NCBI GenBank assembly: GCA_004194705.1
Contig: SADC01000171.1
Coordinates: 62,001-126,000, forward strand
Direction: 5' to 3'
DNA: 64,000 nt
DNA from: Ditylenchus dipsaci
Lineage: Eukaryota > Nematoda > Chromadorea > Rhabditida > Anguinidae
In this document: positions 54,265 through 64,000 of the stretch, piece after piece
How positions within the stretch are numbered: position 1 is the stretch's first letter
How the letters are laid out: each line of letters begins with the position of its first letter
Notes under the pieces: generated by a model
Databases searched by the model: none
Seen by the model: the letters and a program-made list of their open reading frames with translations, nothing else
What the model was told of the DNA's origin: nothing
Position numbers and translations under genes: made by a program

Positions 54265-56709
54265 TACGAACGACGATCTATTAACGACAGCCTCCCGATT
54301 AACGAACACCTTCCGAACCGGTCCGACTATAAAAAGCGACATTCCGAATAACGTCACTTCAAATTATACGCACAGTAAGACCACTTCGACACTTGACTTC
54401 ATTTGTCTTAGCAACGAAACATTTCTCATTTTCCGGATCCCCAGTTGAAAGTTTCCATTTTTAATGTCGTCTCGCAATTTTGCTTGTCAATTTTCGCCTG
54501 CCCTGTGTATTACTTCTTAAACTGTTGTGTAATCCGGCTTCGTTTTAGGATCTATTATGGCTACGGCATCAAGAAAAAGCGTCAAGTCATTTCCATAGAT
54601 CTGAAGAGGCAAATAATCGCAGAAAAAGACAAGGCCAGAATTCAACTGAATTGGGCAAGAAATTCAAGCTTCACCTTCTAACAGTCAGAAAATCCTCGGC
54701 GATAGGGCGGCAATTCTCAGAGCGATCGATAGAAGTGGCGAAGCAATAGCGAACACGTCTTTATCTTCAGTGAAGCACGATGATCTTGAAGAAGCAATCT
54801 TGCGAATGTTCAAAGCGGCGAGAAGCGAAAACGTCGAGATGTCTGGGCTCTTTTGGCAGGTAAAATTGGTGTGTTTTCTTCTTCTAATTTGATTCTTTAG
54901 GAAAAGCGAGAAAATTGGCAAAGGAATTGGCAAATCAACTGAGGAAGGGACTTGGATCAAGGCCACTGAATGAAGAACAAGCTAAATTGGATCTGGAGGC
55001 ATGTGGAACTCGAAGCCTTTCAAGCAAGCGACGATGGTTGGGCAAGTTCAAAAATCGCCACTCGATCGTTTTCAAGGGAAACCAAGGAGAAGCCGCAGAA
55101 TATCGACTTAGCAGCTCTCGTAACTGGCAACAAGAAGTCCTTCGCGAATCAATCTCTCATTTCTCAGCGGATGATGTTTTAATGCGGAATGAAACTGGGC
55201 TCTTTGGCAACTCCTTCCAAACAAACTCTGGCTTTCAAAGGTTAGCTTTTGTGGAGGGTTTTGAGTGGTAGCTGACGATTTTCATGTTTTAGGAGAGCGA
55301 TGTTCCTCTGGCAAGAAGAGTAAGGAACGAATAACGTACTGTCGGAGCTAACATGAGCGGGACGGAAAAGCTGCCTCTCTGGTCTTCGAAAGTCGGCCAA
55401 GCCAAGAATGTTTCAAGAAACGCGGAGCCACCAGTCGCCTACAAAGCCAATCGAAAAGCATGGATGACTGGTAAGATTTCTTGGGAGTGCTTGGGTTTGT
55501 AAAAAGATGTAATATTATAACAACTATTTAAGCTGATCTATTCGAATCGTGGCTCAAGGAGTGGGCAACGCAAGCTGAAGCGTGAAGGCCGGAATGTGCT
55601 GCTCTTTTCTCGATAACTCTCTGGTACACACGAACATTAAGGCTGGAGCAAATCACGCTGAAGTTTTTGCCACCTAACACAACAGCTGCGTCTCAAGGTT
55701 CTTTTAGGCTAGGTTACTCAGTTACTTTTTAATAATCATCCACTTTAGCCTTGCGATCAAGGCATCATCCAGAATTTGAAGGTCCATTATCGCCGCTTAC
55801 TTCTTCGCGAACGCATTGCCTCAATCGAAAACAAAACCGGCTACAAGGTGGATTTGCTGATGGCGCTTCAATTTCTTCGAAGATCCTGGTCGAATGTTAA
55901 GCAGGAAACGCTTGCCAGTTGCTTCAGAAAGGCAGGATTTCGTGAAACTGTGGAGGGTGTAATTTTACTCTTTAGGGATTTAAGGACCTAAGATTTTCTC
56001 TTGGAATTTAGCCGGCGGAACCGACACTCGAAGAACAGCTGGGCGAAGAAATGCAGCCGGTGGAAGGCGACTCAAAACGAAAAACTGGACACTCTTTGGA
56101 TGGAACTGCGGCGTTGGATCTCGTGGAAGGCAATTCTGGATGACTACCTGCCGTGGACGATCAGCTGGCGACAGGCGGAACGCTCACCTTAACGGAATCG
56201 CGGAGAACGTCTCAACAGCGGAAGTGGTTGCGGAAGTGGAAAGGTAAGTCTAATGAATTGTTTATTTTGTACGGGCTTTTTTTTCAGTGACACAGATGTG
56301 ATGGAGGTCGATGAAGAGCGGAATTGCCACTAGTCACCGCTCGAGAGGCTAATGAAGCTTTACCGGTTCTCCAGCGTCGATACTCTTCAATCCAGCCATG
56401 CTAGAACTGTGCGACAAGATGGACGATTTGATGGCAAGAACGCATGAAAAATTTGAAGCAGAACAATATCACTGATTATTTTGTTGTTAACCCTTAATTG
56501 TTTGTTTCAATGTTCTCGTTGTTTGAATAAAACTTTACTCTGGTGAAAACTTTTTGACGTAAATAGACCTAAACTCTCTGATTAACGTCAGGCGGACAAT
56601 TTTGGGGTAAAATAAACTTCCGATTAACGACACTCTGATTAACGTCAGCTCTAATTAACGTCACCGCTGGCCCGGTCCCTTGGAGTGTCGCTAATCAGAG
56701 CGTCGACTG
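54265..56709 (+). mobile_element. Tigger/pogo element with transposase
   Basis: The right end, read inward, is CAGTCGACGCTCTGATTAGC, then CCAAGGGACCGGGCCAGC and repeated TGACGTTAAT words. The left end is degraded but keeps ATTAACGACAGCC, CGATTAACG and AACCGGTCCG. The right tip sits at TA in block R (GACTG|TAAACCAATGG), whose uninterrupted form is at 44018. Confidence 0.85.
54557..56475 (+). pseudogene. Tigger/pogo-type DDE transposase, frameshifted
   Basis: CENP-B-type N-terminal helix-turn-helix at 54566-54870: KKKRQVISIDLKRQIIAEKD, TELGKKFKLHL, VRKILGDRAAILRAIDRSG. Second DNA-binding domain at 54900-55100: KARKLAKELANQL, then WLGKFKNRHSIVFKGNQGEA. DDE domain: FNA..ETGLFW (first Asp near 55184, one extra A), FLDNSLVHTN (GAT 55612-55614) and LPPNTTAASQ / PCDQGIIQNLKVHYRRLLL (GAT 55755-55757). 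The C-terminus ends LCDKMDDLMARTHEKFEAEQ, stop at 56473-56475; AATAAA at 56526. Introns are inferred near 54861, 55240, 55470, 55697 and 56246. At least five single-base frame breaks are visible, so it is probably dead unless these are read errors. Confidence 0.85.
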
Positions 56710-56711
56710 TA

Positions 56712-57445
56712 AACCAATGGTACTGGAAACCACACATACATGTTTATACCATAATTTTATATATGCGGAAGGTCATCAATAGTTTCAAAAAAATATTGAA
56801 AAATTATTACTTTTTACCGAAATTAAGTCAAAAATACCCTTTAAAATTCCTTAAAAAGACCATCTGGCCTCATGAGTTTTAGTCACAATTTTGTCGAAAA
56901 AGTTTTAAATTTTTTATTGCAAACTGTTTAGAGATGTATATTGTAGGGTATTACATCAATTGATACACTGACGACTCGATACATCTTCCCAAAAGTAGCT
57001 TTGAAAATTAAGTTTTAGAGACATCCAAAAGTACTTTTTTGACTTGTAAGGGATTAAGGCGTATTGGGGTGGAAAATAACCGAAGAAAGATTACTTTTGA
57101 GTAAAAAGCAGATGTTGAACATAGTTTTGAATGGTGGGCCTACTGCATAAATAAACTCTGGTATGCATGCTTTTTCATGCATTCAGAGTCACTTTTGAGT
57201 GATTTGTGTCTAAGGTATGTGGGCTGCGCATCTCAACTCCAAGCAACCAAGCCCGAGGGGGGGCGCAGGGGCTTGTTGGTTAGAGGTGCGCGCACGCACT
57301 TACCTTAGACATGATTCCGAGAAGTACACTTGATCACAAAATGAATAAAGAGTCTGTAGTGTTGCGGTGCAGTTAACCTCAACACCGCAACGCAAATTTT
57401 TGAAAAACTGCACCACAAAACCGCATTAAAGTGAAAAACCGCGGT
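56712..57445 (+). repeat. Block R copy, upstream of D4
   Basis: Directly abuts unit D4 at GAAAAACCGCGGTTAACT / GTTGAGTAGCCC. The TGTATCAAGT array is reduced to about two units. Confidence 0.75.
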
Positions 57446-58436
57446 TAACTGTTGAGTAGCCCGATTACCTCGACGGTACCACAATAATTAGATATCAACC
57501 CCAAAAAATTGAGAAAGAAATTTTGAGGTCAGTTTCAAAATTTTTGGGTCAACATCCTAAATCTAAAAAAAATCGATAGAGCTCGTGGGCGTTAAAAATG
57601 CAAAAAACAGATTTGCAAATATTAATTCTGGACTGAGATATAGGGTTTCAAATTCAGAGGTGGTGGATGAATAGAGGTCCTATAATAATTTTTTGCTACT
57701 TCTTAGGACACCTTATTGGCATCGGGAATATCTTTGACTCCGTCTTAACTTACGCTGGCCTACGTACCAGGGAGAAGCAACAGGGTAAAGAAACATGTAA
57801 AAACACACTTGTAACCCAGGCAAAGCATAATAGAATGTTATAAAATTTCGAAAAAGCAATTAACAAATGTCGATGCACTGCATGTAAAGGTTGTGTATCG
57901 AATCGTTGTAATACCAACGCAACACCCAGAAGTTCGTTTCCGCAGGGGTCCGACATTTTTTACGCATTCGTTTACTAAATAAGGTCGATTAGATTTAGGT
58001 TCTGAAAAAAATAAATAAGCAAGTAATATTTTAGCCCTTCGGATGCGTACGATAGCTTGTTCAACAGCTGAATCGTCAGGCAGACAGGAGAGTATCTATC
58101 TAACGATAAATATGTTTCTGACAGACGATTTGGTGCTAATATTTCACACAACCATCGAACAATATTTGGCCATAAAATCACGAGCGTGCTTCCAGTAGGG
58201 ATGGCCATTTGGGCTATTGCGGGTTTGCGGGGCGGGTTTTGGATGCCAAAATTTAAGCAAAAACGTTGTATATTTGTTTTTCGAAAAAATTTGGCGATAT
58301 CGTCTTTGTGCAGTCGTATCTTGCAGCTAAACGTGATTCCAATCAAAAAAATAAAATTGTATCATGAAAATAACTATTGTCTCCGTGATCACTGTTTCAC
58401 AAATTTTTCTAACAATTTATTACAGCTGCTGAAGAA
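57446..58436. other. Unit D4 5' part with substitutions
   Basis: 57450-57615 matches D1 (35585-35750), then diverges at AAAAACAGATTTG and rejoins D2-like sequence at about 57918. A hAT-like fragment (CAGTAGGGATGGCCATTTGG, 58193) replaces the D1 sequence between CGTGCTT and AAAACGTTG. A 68-codon minus frame at 57750-57956 is not supported by other copies. Confidence 0.45.
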
Positions 58437-59200
58437 ATGAGCGACAAGAAAAGGCTGCCAATCTGGTCAAAACGGACAGCGTCCAAGATAAGCAAGGTGT
58501 ACGTGAAGTAACTTCATTTCACTGTTCATTATCTATTTCTAAAAACTGAATTTTTTTCAGTTCTGGGCTGGCGGACATCAGGAAGAGGTAATTCATGCTT
58601 TTTTCAGCATACAACTCACATTCATATTACTTTCCTAAGGAGGATGTTGGCGAATTTGCGAAGATCTACAGCGTAAGGCAAAAGGCAAAGAGGTGAGTTC
58701 CATAAATTATTGAACAGCAGTAGTCTTCAAGTAATTTAATCACCTGTCATCTGCCTCCAATTATTAGATAAGACAAGCGTGTCTTTCCCAATTCAGATTG
58801 AACTAAGACACTATTGCTTTGTATGATATTAAGATGTCAAGTAAAATTCCTAACGAAACTTCTTGTGAAATATTCGGCTTCTTTAGCCAGCGTGAATGTC
58901 AGAATCAACTTGTTGTTTCTAGCATTCACTACTCCTTGATTGCCCCTCGTCTTAAAATAGTATACTGTTTGGTCATAAGTAAAAGTGTTATCTGGCTAAC
59001 TCTAACGGTTTTTGTTTTTAGAATCGCAGAAAGCTGGAAAAAATTCGACTCATCAGCTACATGAGAGCCCCGACTATCCCGAAGATCTCGAATTGAAGCT
59101 GAGCGGTTACAAGAAGGTGATGGAAGACATTCTGAGCCTCAGCGATCGCGAAGTGAGTGAGCAATTGAATCTACTGCCCAAAGAGGAAGCTAAGCGCTAA
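58437..59200 (+). CDS. Family D gene, copy D4
   Basis: MSDKKRLPIWSKRTASKISK then VY; FWAGGHQEE; DVGEFAKIYSV, with a small indel before KGKE; final exon NRRKLEKIRLISY, then SPDYPEDLELKLSGYKKVME and LLPKEEAKR, TAA. One A is missing in CTACATGAGAGCC, breaking the frame of the last exon. Exon 1 shares the IWSKRTASK reading with D2, against NLVKRTASK in D1. Confidence 0.5.
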
Positions 59201-60162
59201 AATTCGTTTTCCGTTTGTCAAATTTGTTTCGTTACTCTCAATAAAGTCAATTCTTTTTTTGTCTTCGAAGAGTCGACGCTGGGGGAGAGGGAGGGTTAAT
59301 GGATAGTCGAGTATCGCAATATTTTCACTTAACGACTTTTCACTTACCACTTATCCGTTAGCTGAAATGGCGAGTTAAAGATCTAAATTACGGTCACTTA
59401 AAATAGTGCACGTTTCTAACTGTAACTGTTCATGCTTCTCAAAAATTTCAACGGAGACAGTAAAATCATTTTTATCCCGAAGTTACCCACAAGAAAACTA
59501 AATATGCTCTAATATATTATAGATCCCTGTCCATCCTCACATTACAGTGCAGGATTTTGCAAATCTGTTACTCGTTTTCTTTACTATCATAAGCTCAGCC
59601 TTTTTGTCTTTACTGAGGTAAAAGGACAGTTCGCATCGGACAGTTCGCATATGTTTCATAGGGACATTTCGCATTGGTTTTTTCGACCCAAGTAGCGAAT
59701 ACCCCCCCCCCTGATTTTTTCGAGCTTAGCACGTATAAAGCCTCCGTTATCTCGCACTAATTGCTTAGACAAGTCAAAGTCGGGTCCGCGACGTTTGACC
59801 CTCGTCCGTTTGACCCCCAGCCGTTTGACTCCACGGCTGTATTACTCCCACAAATTATTTAAAAAACATTGTATCCTTTCTAAAATCGTTTAGACTTAGA
59901 CATTAGTTGTTGACGCTCGTGACATCCTACCAAACCCATGAGCTAAACATGGTTTAATAATTACGAAAAAGTTATTTTACCAACCAAACCAAAGTACCGA
60001 AGGTAGTAAATACTCCATTCACCTGAATGGTAGTATAACTATCAGAAAAATACTGTAACCGCTATGTAGCTATCCCAAACAACTAAGTGAAAAAGATAAT
60101 AGCCCGGGGAGTCAAATGTCTGGGGCCTAAACGTCCTGCTCCTTCAAATTCTTCTCATACAG

Positions 60163-61024
60163 CACGGCGTGTCAAACAGTCAAATGACCAAATCGGGCTT
60201 GGCGTTATGTTTTAACGAAAATTCAAAATAGTTTTTCATTTTTAAATACATTGACAAAAATATGCTCAATTTTATGCACTAAGTATTCATAAAACTGTTA
60301 TTTAGGATTTTCTATGGATACTTCTCGTCTAAAAAGTCTGCTTCAAATTCAATTTTCGCTATTTAAAGGGGAGACCTACTTTTGTATACGCATGTCTAGG
60401 TCATAGGTTCAAATCCGCCTGGGTGCTACCCTATTTTTACCCCATTTTTTCATGTTTTATTTACAAGTTTGGTGTCAAAATGATCTTCCGTCTCTTGGCT
60501 ATCCAACAAGACCATCACCGCTTCCTTTGCGCGCCAGGCTTTGGCTGCGTCAGATTTTTTCTGATCGTTTTCCATTAATTATACCTAAAAAGTGTAAATT
60601 TACGAAAACTGTTCGATCTCCGCATAAAGTGTTCATATGAAAAAACCAAAGATACCAGCAGAAAGCTGGTGAAAAATACTACAAAACTGTAGGACAGATT
60701 ATTTTTTCCGGGAGAAATCACTGAGAACGAGCTATTTAAAGTTGGCGAGCTGACTCTGCCAACCGCCAATTCAAACTTCTATTTGTTCAAAATCTTTGAA
60801 TTTCTGATAAAATTAGGTAAATTTTTTCACCAATCGATAGAGCGATCCTGGGCAATCCACTGATTTAAAAATAGCTCATATAGGACACATATAAGCATGA
60901 GTTACAAATAAGAATACAAAGTTGAGAAAATATGAGAAAGTTACTACAAATTTAATCGTGTTCAAATTTTTGTCTTGACTAGAAAAATGTCGATTTGGTG
61001 TTTTGACCGATTTGACACGCCGTG
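60163..61024. mobile_element. Element with CACGGCGTGTCAAA tips and 4-bp duplication
   Basis: Tips CACGGCGTGTCAAACAG and inverse (GATTTGACACGCCGTG); ACAG duplicated at 60159-60162 and 61025-61028. D1 (37966-37975) and D2 (47897-47905) have the uninterrupted CATACAGGGTGTCCCG. It carries a tRNA-like 3' half (TCATAGGTTCAAATCCGCC, 60400-60420). I do not recognise a superfamily with these tips. Confidence 0.8.
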
Positions 61025-61028
61025 ACAG

Positions 61029-61528
61029 CAGGGTGCCCATATCGCCCCCTTTTGGGGGCGTTCGCCCCCTTTTGGATATTTCGCCCCTTTTATTTTGAAA
61101 AAAGGGGCGAACATTAAACGTTTTTCCTTAAAGTTTCCACTTTTAAAAGGTTTTATGCCACTTTTTATTGTTTTCTTATTTTACTAGTGTCTATCCGAAA
61201 GGAACCGGATGAATCTCGAGACGCTGAATGCTCTCATCTATGTCAAGATCAACACTGATTTCGATTGCATCGATGTTTACGACTACTTCCTTTCCAAGAA
61301 AAATTTAATGAAGAAAGCCAGGTCCAGTGAGAAATATGATTGTTTAAATGAGTTTGTGTTGTTGTTGAATGGCTCGATTGTTTTCTGGCTGAATAAAGTG
61401 TCATAAAATAATTTTTGTTCATTTTTGTCTTGATTAGTTTGACGCCCCCTTTTGGCAAATTTTTTCTTATAAACGCCCCCATTTTATGATTGTACGCCCC
61501 TTTTCCCAAAAACGATATGTGCACCCTG
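61029..61528. mobile_element. hAT element, 500 bp, retaining transposase C-terminus
   Basis: Tips CAGGGTGCCCATATCG and CAGGGTGCACATATCG, inverted; 8-base duplication CGTGACAG (61021-61028 and 61529-61536), four bases of which belong to the neighbouring older element. Word CGCCCCCTTTT iterated at both ends. Confidence 0.95.
61209..61406 (+). CDS. hAT transposase C-terminal exon
   Basis: After a TTTACTAG acceptor (about 61190) the frame reads MNLETLNALIYVKINTDFDC, then YDYFLSKKNLMKKARSSEKY and stops after WLNKVS. The L-x-x-E-T-L-x-A-L-(I/L)-x-(V/I)-K/R-I-N pattern is the dimerisation-domain end of many hAT transposases (family knowledge). It sits between hAT tips with a proper 8-base duplication, which supports the call. 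The catalytic part is deleted, so the element needs a transposase from elsewhere. Confidence 0.6.
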   Translation: MNLETLNALIYVKINTDFDCIDVYDYFLSKKNLMKKARSSEKYDCLNEFVLLLNGSIVFWLNKVS

Positions 61529-61712
61529 CGTGACAGGGTGTCCCGAAATTACGCGCACATTTTTTTGTTCTTTAAACTGTTGAAATGCGCTAGGCTCATT
61601 AATGTTTATTGATTTTTTTTATGATTGTACGATATATCTGTCTTTTAATGAGTTTGTCGTTCAGATAATGGCTGATATCATGAAGCAAGAACTGCGCTCT
61701 TCCTTCGTCTAG

Positions 61713-62068
61713 GAAACAGGAATCAAGCGAAAAGCCATTGACGTCATGGATGCTTTTGTGAAGATATTTTTCGAACGTCTATGTCAGGATGCTAGTTTTC
61801 TCGCGAAGTAGGTCGCTTTGTACTGAAATTGTTATTTTGGAAAGCGTCTTGTTTTTCAGGCGCTATCAGTCTCACAAGAAAGCAGAAGGTTCCAACGATA
61901 GCCGTTCGTAAAATTAATTTTGTCTACTCGGCTCCTTTTGAAAGGTGAATTGGCCAAGCATGCTGTTGCGAAGGACGAAAGCTGTGGCGATTTACAATGA
62001 CTCTTTCCAGAGAAAACCTGAGGCTTTATACCTTTTGTTTCGTCAACAAAAAGTCCTCGTCGTATTAG
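61713..62068 (+). pseudogene. Histone H2B-like, copy in D4
   Basis: First exon 61713-61807 is intact over 95 bases (ETGIKRKAIDVMDAFVK, IFFERLCQDASFLA) and, with the GTAGGT..TTTTTCAG intron, gives LAKRYQSHKK. The second exon 61860-62068 has an extra A after HK, an extra T before STRLLLK, and missing bases in AVAEGKK. Upstream, all three copies carry ATGGCTGATATCATGAAGCA and a TAG directly before GAA ACA GGA, which I read as an acceptor (CTTCGTCTAG). Confidence 0.7.
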
Positions 62069-62944
62069 CTATTCTTTCGAAAATAAAGAGAATTGTAAAG
62101 TTTGGCGTCTATTTCTGGTGTGGTTGTTCTTCGTTCTCAAAAATTCCACAATTCTGGAGATTAAAAAATTAGAAAAATTGTTTTGGAACCCGAAAAGTGA
62201 AAAAAATTTTGATCCAAGTGGACGACCACTTGGTTGTAAAACTGGATGTAATTATGAGCGATATATAAGGGTGATGTAGAGGTTGCTCGTTCGAATCGAC
62301 ATGCCGCATACCTTTTTTATAATTTTGAGTGTTTAAGTGGTGCAGAGGTCCATACACTCATCACCGAAATTGCTGCGCATTGATACTGCGCATGTTTTGG
62401 AAAATCTTTAGAAAGTTAAGAAAAAACAAGAAAGTTTTTCGTGAAATAGTTTTGGCTAAATTATGGTATACCACATTTCCAAAACTGGGGTTTGACCATA
62501 TTCGAACGCTTCAAGTCGTAATTAGTACGAAAAACATGTTTTCCGGTGGCGGAAAGACATCTGGAGCAAAAAAATTTTTTTTGAAAAAGTGTTCAAAATC
62601 TACATTTTTTGACAAAAATTCATTTTTTTCATTTTTTTTGTGAATAAAAAGCACTTTCGCCTCAACAATGCCAGTGCCTGCCGAAGGCATACGGGTGTGT
62701 ATAAGGGTCAGCCCTTGGCCCGAACAATGTACCCCCAAAGGGGCTTCCTATTGAATTAGAGTGCCTGCCGAGGCAGGTGTAGCAGGCAGGCGTAGGGGGC
62801 TTGGGGCCTAGGGTTGAGCTCCACGACACAAGCGCACCCTGGAAAGAATCCGAGCAGAACAGCAGCATGTTGGATCCATTCCCAGGCCTTTATATAAGTC
62901 AGCATGTGGGTTTTTATGGTGTTGCACACTTTCATGGCTAGGGG
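62069..62944. other. Unit D4 tail, then unrecognised sequence
   Basis: 62080-62410 repeats 38500-38830, including CCAAGTGGACGACCACTTGG. 62660-62830 is GC-rich with repeats such as GTGCCTGCCGAAGGCA / GTGCCTGCCGAGGCAGG; no gene recognised. Confidence 0.45.
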
Positions 62945-63135
62945 AGATTGCCAAAACGAAAATTGCCATAAACGAAAATTGACAAAAACGAAGATTGCCA
63001 AAACGGAAATTGCCAAAACGACGATTGCCAAAACGAAATTGCAAAACGAAGATTGCCAAAACGAAAATTGCCAAAACAAAAATTGCCAAAACGAAAATTG
63101 CCAAACGAAAATTGCCAAAACGAAAATTGCCATGA
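62945..63135 (+). repeat. Tandem array of AAAACGAAAATTGCC
   Basis: About thirteen units of 13-16 bases, with variants such as AAAACGAAGATTGCC and AAAACAAAAATTGCC. Confidence 0.9.
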
Positions 63136-64000
63136 CAAATGAAAGCTTAGTGAATACGAACATATACCACTCAGTTCCACATAACGTACCCTTCATTTAT
63201 CCATTCGTCTCAAATGACACAATTCAAACCTCGATATCACGGCCCTCAAAAACTGCATTTTAGTGCATTTAAAATAACAAAACGCCAAGATTTTTGAAAG
63301 TCTTTTTCAAAATTTATTGGTTTCTTTCTTTTTTTTGCTTTTGCCGTGTAATTTTTTTTAGCAAAATATGAATTTTCGAAACATAATTACACCATTTCAA
63401 CCTTCTATGAACATAGCACACCATACACGAAGATGGTAAAGCGTCAAATTTCGCTATAAAATAACTAAAGTGCAAAAAATCAAAAAAGCGAGACTTCAAA
63501 ACAAAGCAAAAATTTATCACCAATTCAAGCCAATAACAAATTCACATCAACATTTTACTCCAGCATCATACACCGATTCCACAATTATAGTTTTGCGTGT
63601 GAGCCTGCAGACCACACAATTGGGAAATTGTTGTAACGTACAGGGCTGGCACCACATAATTAAAACAGTCAGAAGACTTTATTCGCAAATTGCTAATATG
63701 GTTCTTAAACCTCAAATAGACCAAGGTTTCTTTATTAAAGATCTCTGCAACGTAAAAACAACAAAACAGTGACACAACCATAGCATGATCATGATCTTCT
63801 GAGAATTTCTCCTTCTACTTTTCATTCATGCCTTCACGTTTCAAGCGCCTTCAATTGCCAGAAATATGATCTGAAAGCAATTCATGAAAGATTCAGAAGT
63901 ATTGCAACGTACAAATTATACCTTTGCAGCGATAAGAGTGTTAGGCTTAGCGTATATCCCGCTTGCATCCGTCCGCAAAATTGTTTCCCAGATTGTACTA
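63136..64000. other. No recognised gene
   Basis: A lone pogo-like half tip (TTCAAACCTCGATATCACGG) at 63223. Otherwise AT-rich sequence with small frames on both strands and nothing I can assign. Confidence 0.35.

Noticed and set aside
62756..63263. Frames reading FWQFSFWQ and KTKIAKTEIAK
   Set aside because: Translation of the AAAACGAAAATTGCC tandem array.

Overview
This is eukaryotic, almost certainly metazoan DNA. It is AT-rich, has no operons, and its genes are broken by short introns (about 45-55 bases, some to 400) with GT..TTTTCAG borders and AATAAA poly(A) signals. The splice sites, the abundance of MULE/FLYWCH, hAT, mariner and pogo elements, and fragments of animal ribosomal protein and SLC22 genes fit an invertebrate. 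A nematode is my best guess, but the species is not recognised.

The window looks like a repeat-rich, perhaps heterochromatic, accessory region. Four kinds of material dominate. (1) Host-gene fragments: an SLC22 transporter last exon (5779-5985), a broken ribosomal protein L12 (7626-8137, minus), a broken ribosomal protein L7 last exon (43134-43336, minus) and three copies of a divergent, intron-split histone H2B-like sequence (38137-38492, 48077-48432, 61713-62068). (2) Two unrecognised multi-exon families that occur repeatedly: family U (complete-looking copy 11629-12709; partial copies at 1-371, 4929-5129, 16372-16572, 22505-22660) and family D, about 106 aa (best copy 36400-37024; others at 27279, 28770, 46096, 49008, 58437). 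(3) Autonomous-type transposon genes, mostly damaged: MULE (24823-26690), Tigger/pogo (54557-56475), two FLYWCH genes inside an element with iterated ends (31717-32078 and 41423-41854), a hAT C-terminus (61209-61406), BED-like exons (2919-3236, 14546-14841) and a zinc-ribbon start that resembles Merlin/ISXO2 (10421-10588). (4) Dozens of short non-autonomous elements, long snap-back hairpins and minisatellites.

Layout. 1-22,700 is built from several copies of two segmental blocks (A: 1-2,100 and 12,340-13,330; B: 2,800-5,540, 14,455-16,980 and, in part, 20,220-22,170), with a 158-bp satellite at 17.7-18.7 kb. 22.7-35.5 kb is mixed transposon territory. 35.5-62.4 kb holds four copies of a unit (D1-D4) that carries the family D gene and, in three of them, the H2B-like sequence about 1 kb downstream. 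The last 1.6 kb holds a 14-bp tandem array and unrecognised sequence.

Because the blocks are near-identical, many insertions can be read against an empty copy inside this same window. I found clean filled/empty pairs for pogo-like (TA), CCGTAT-type (TA) and hAT-like (8-bp) elements, and one unusual element with a 4-bp duplication. The most striking general pattern is that almost every element family has its own 8-20 base 'word', iterated directly at one end and inverted at the other, while outer tips and an inner GGGACCGG-like motif stay constant between families. Many coding copies differ only by one-base indels, so assembly error is a real alternative to decay, especially at 46-50 kb.
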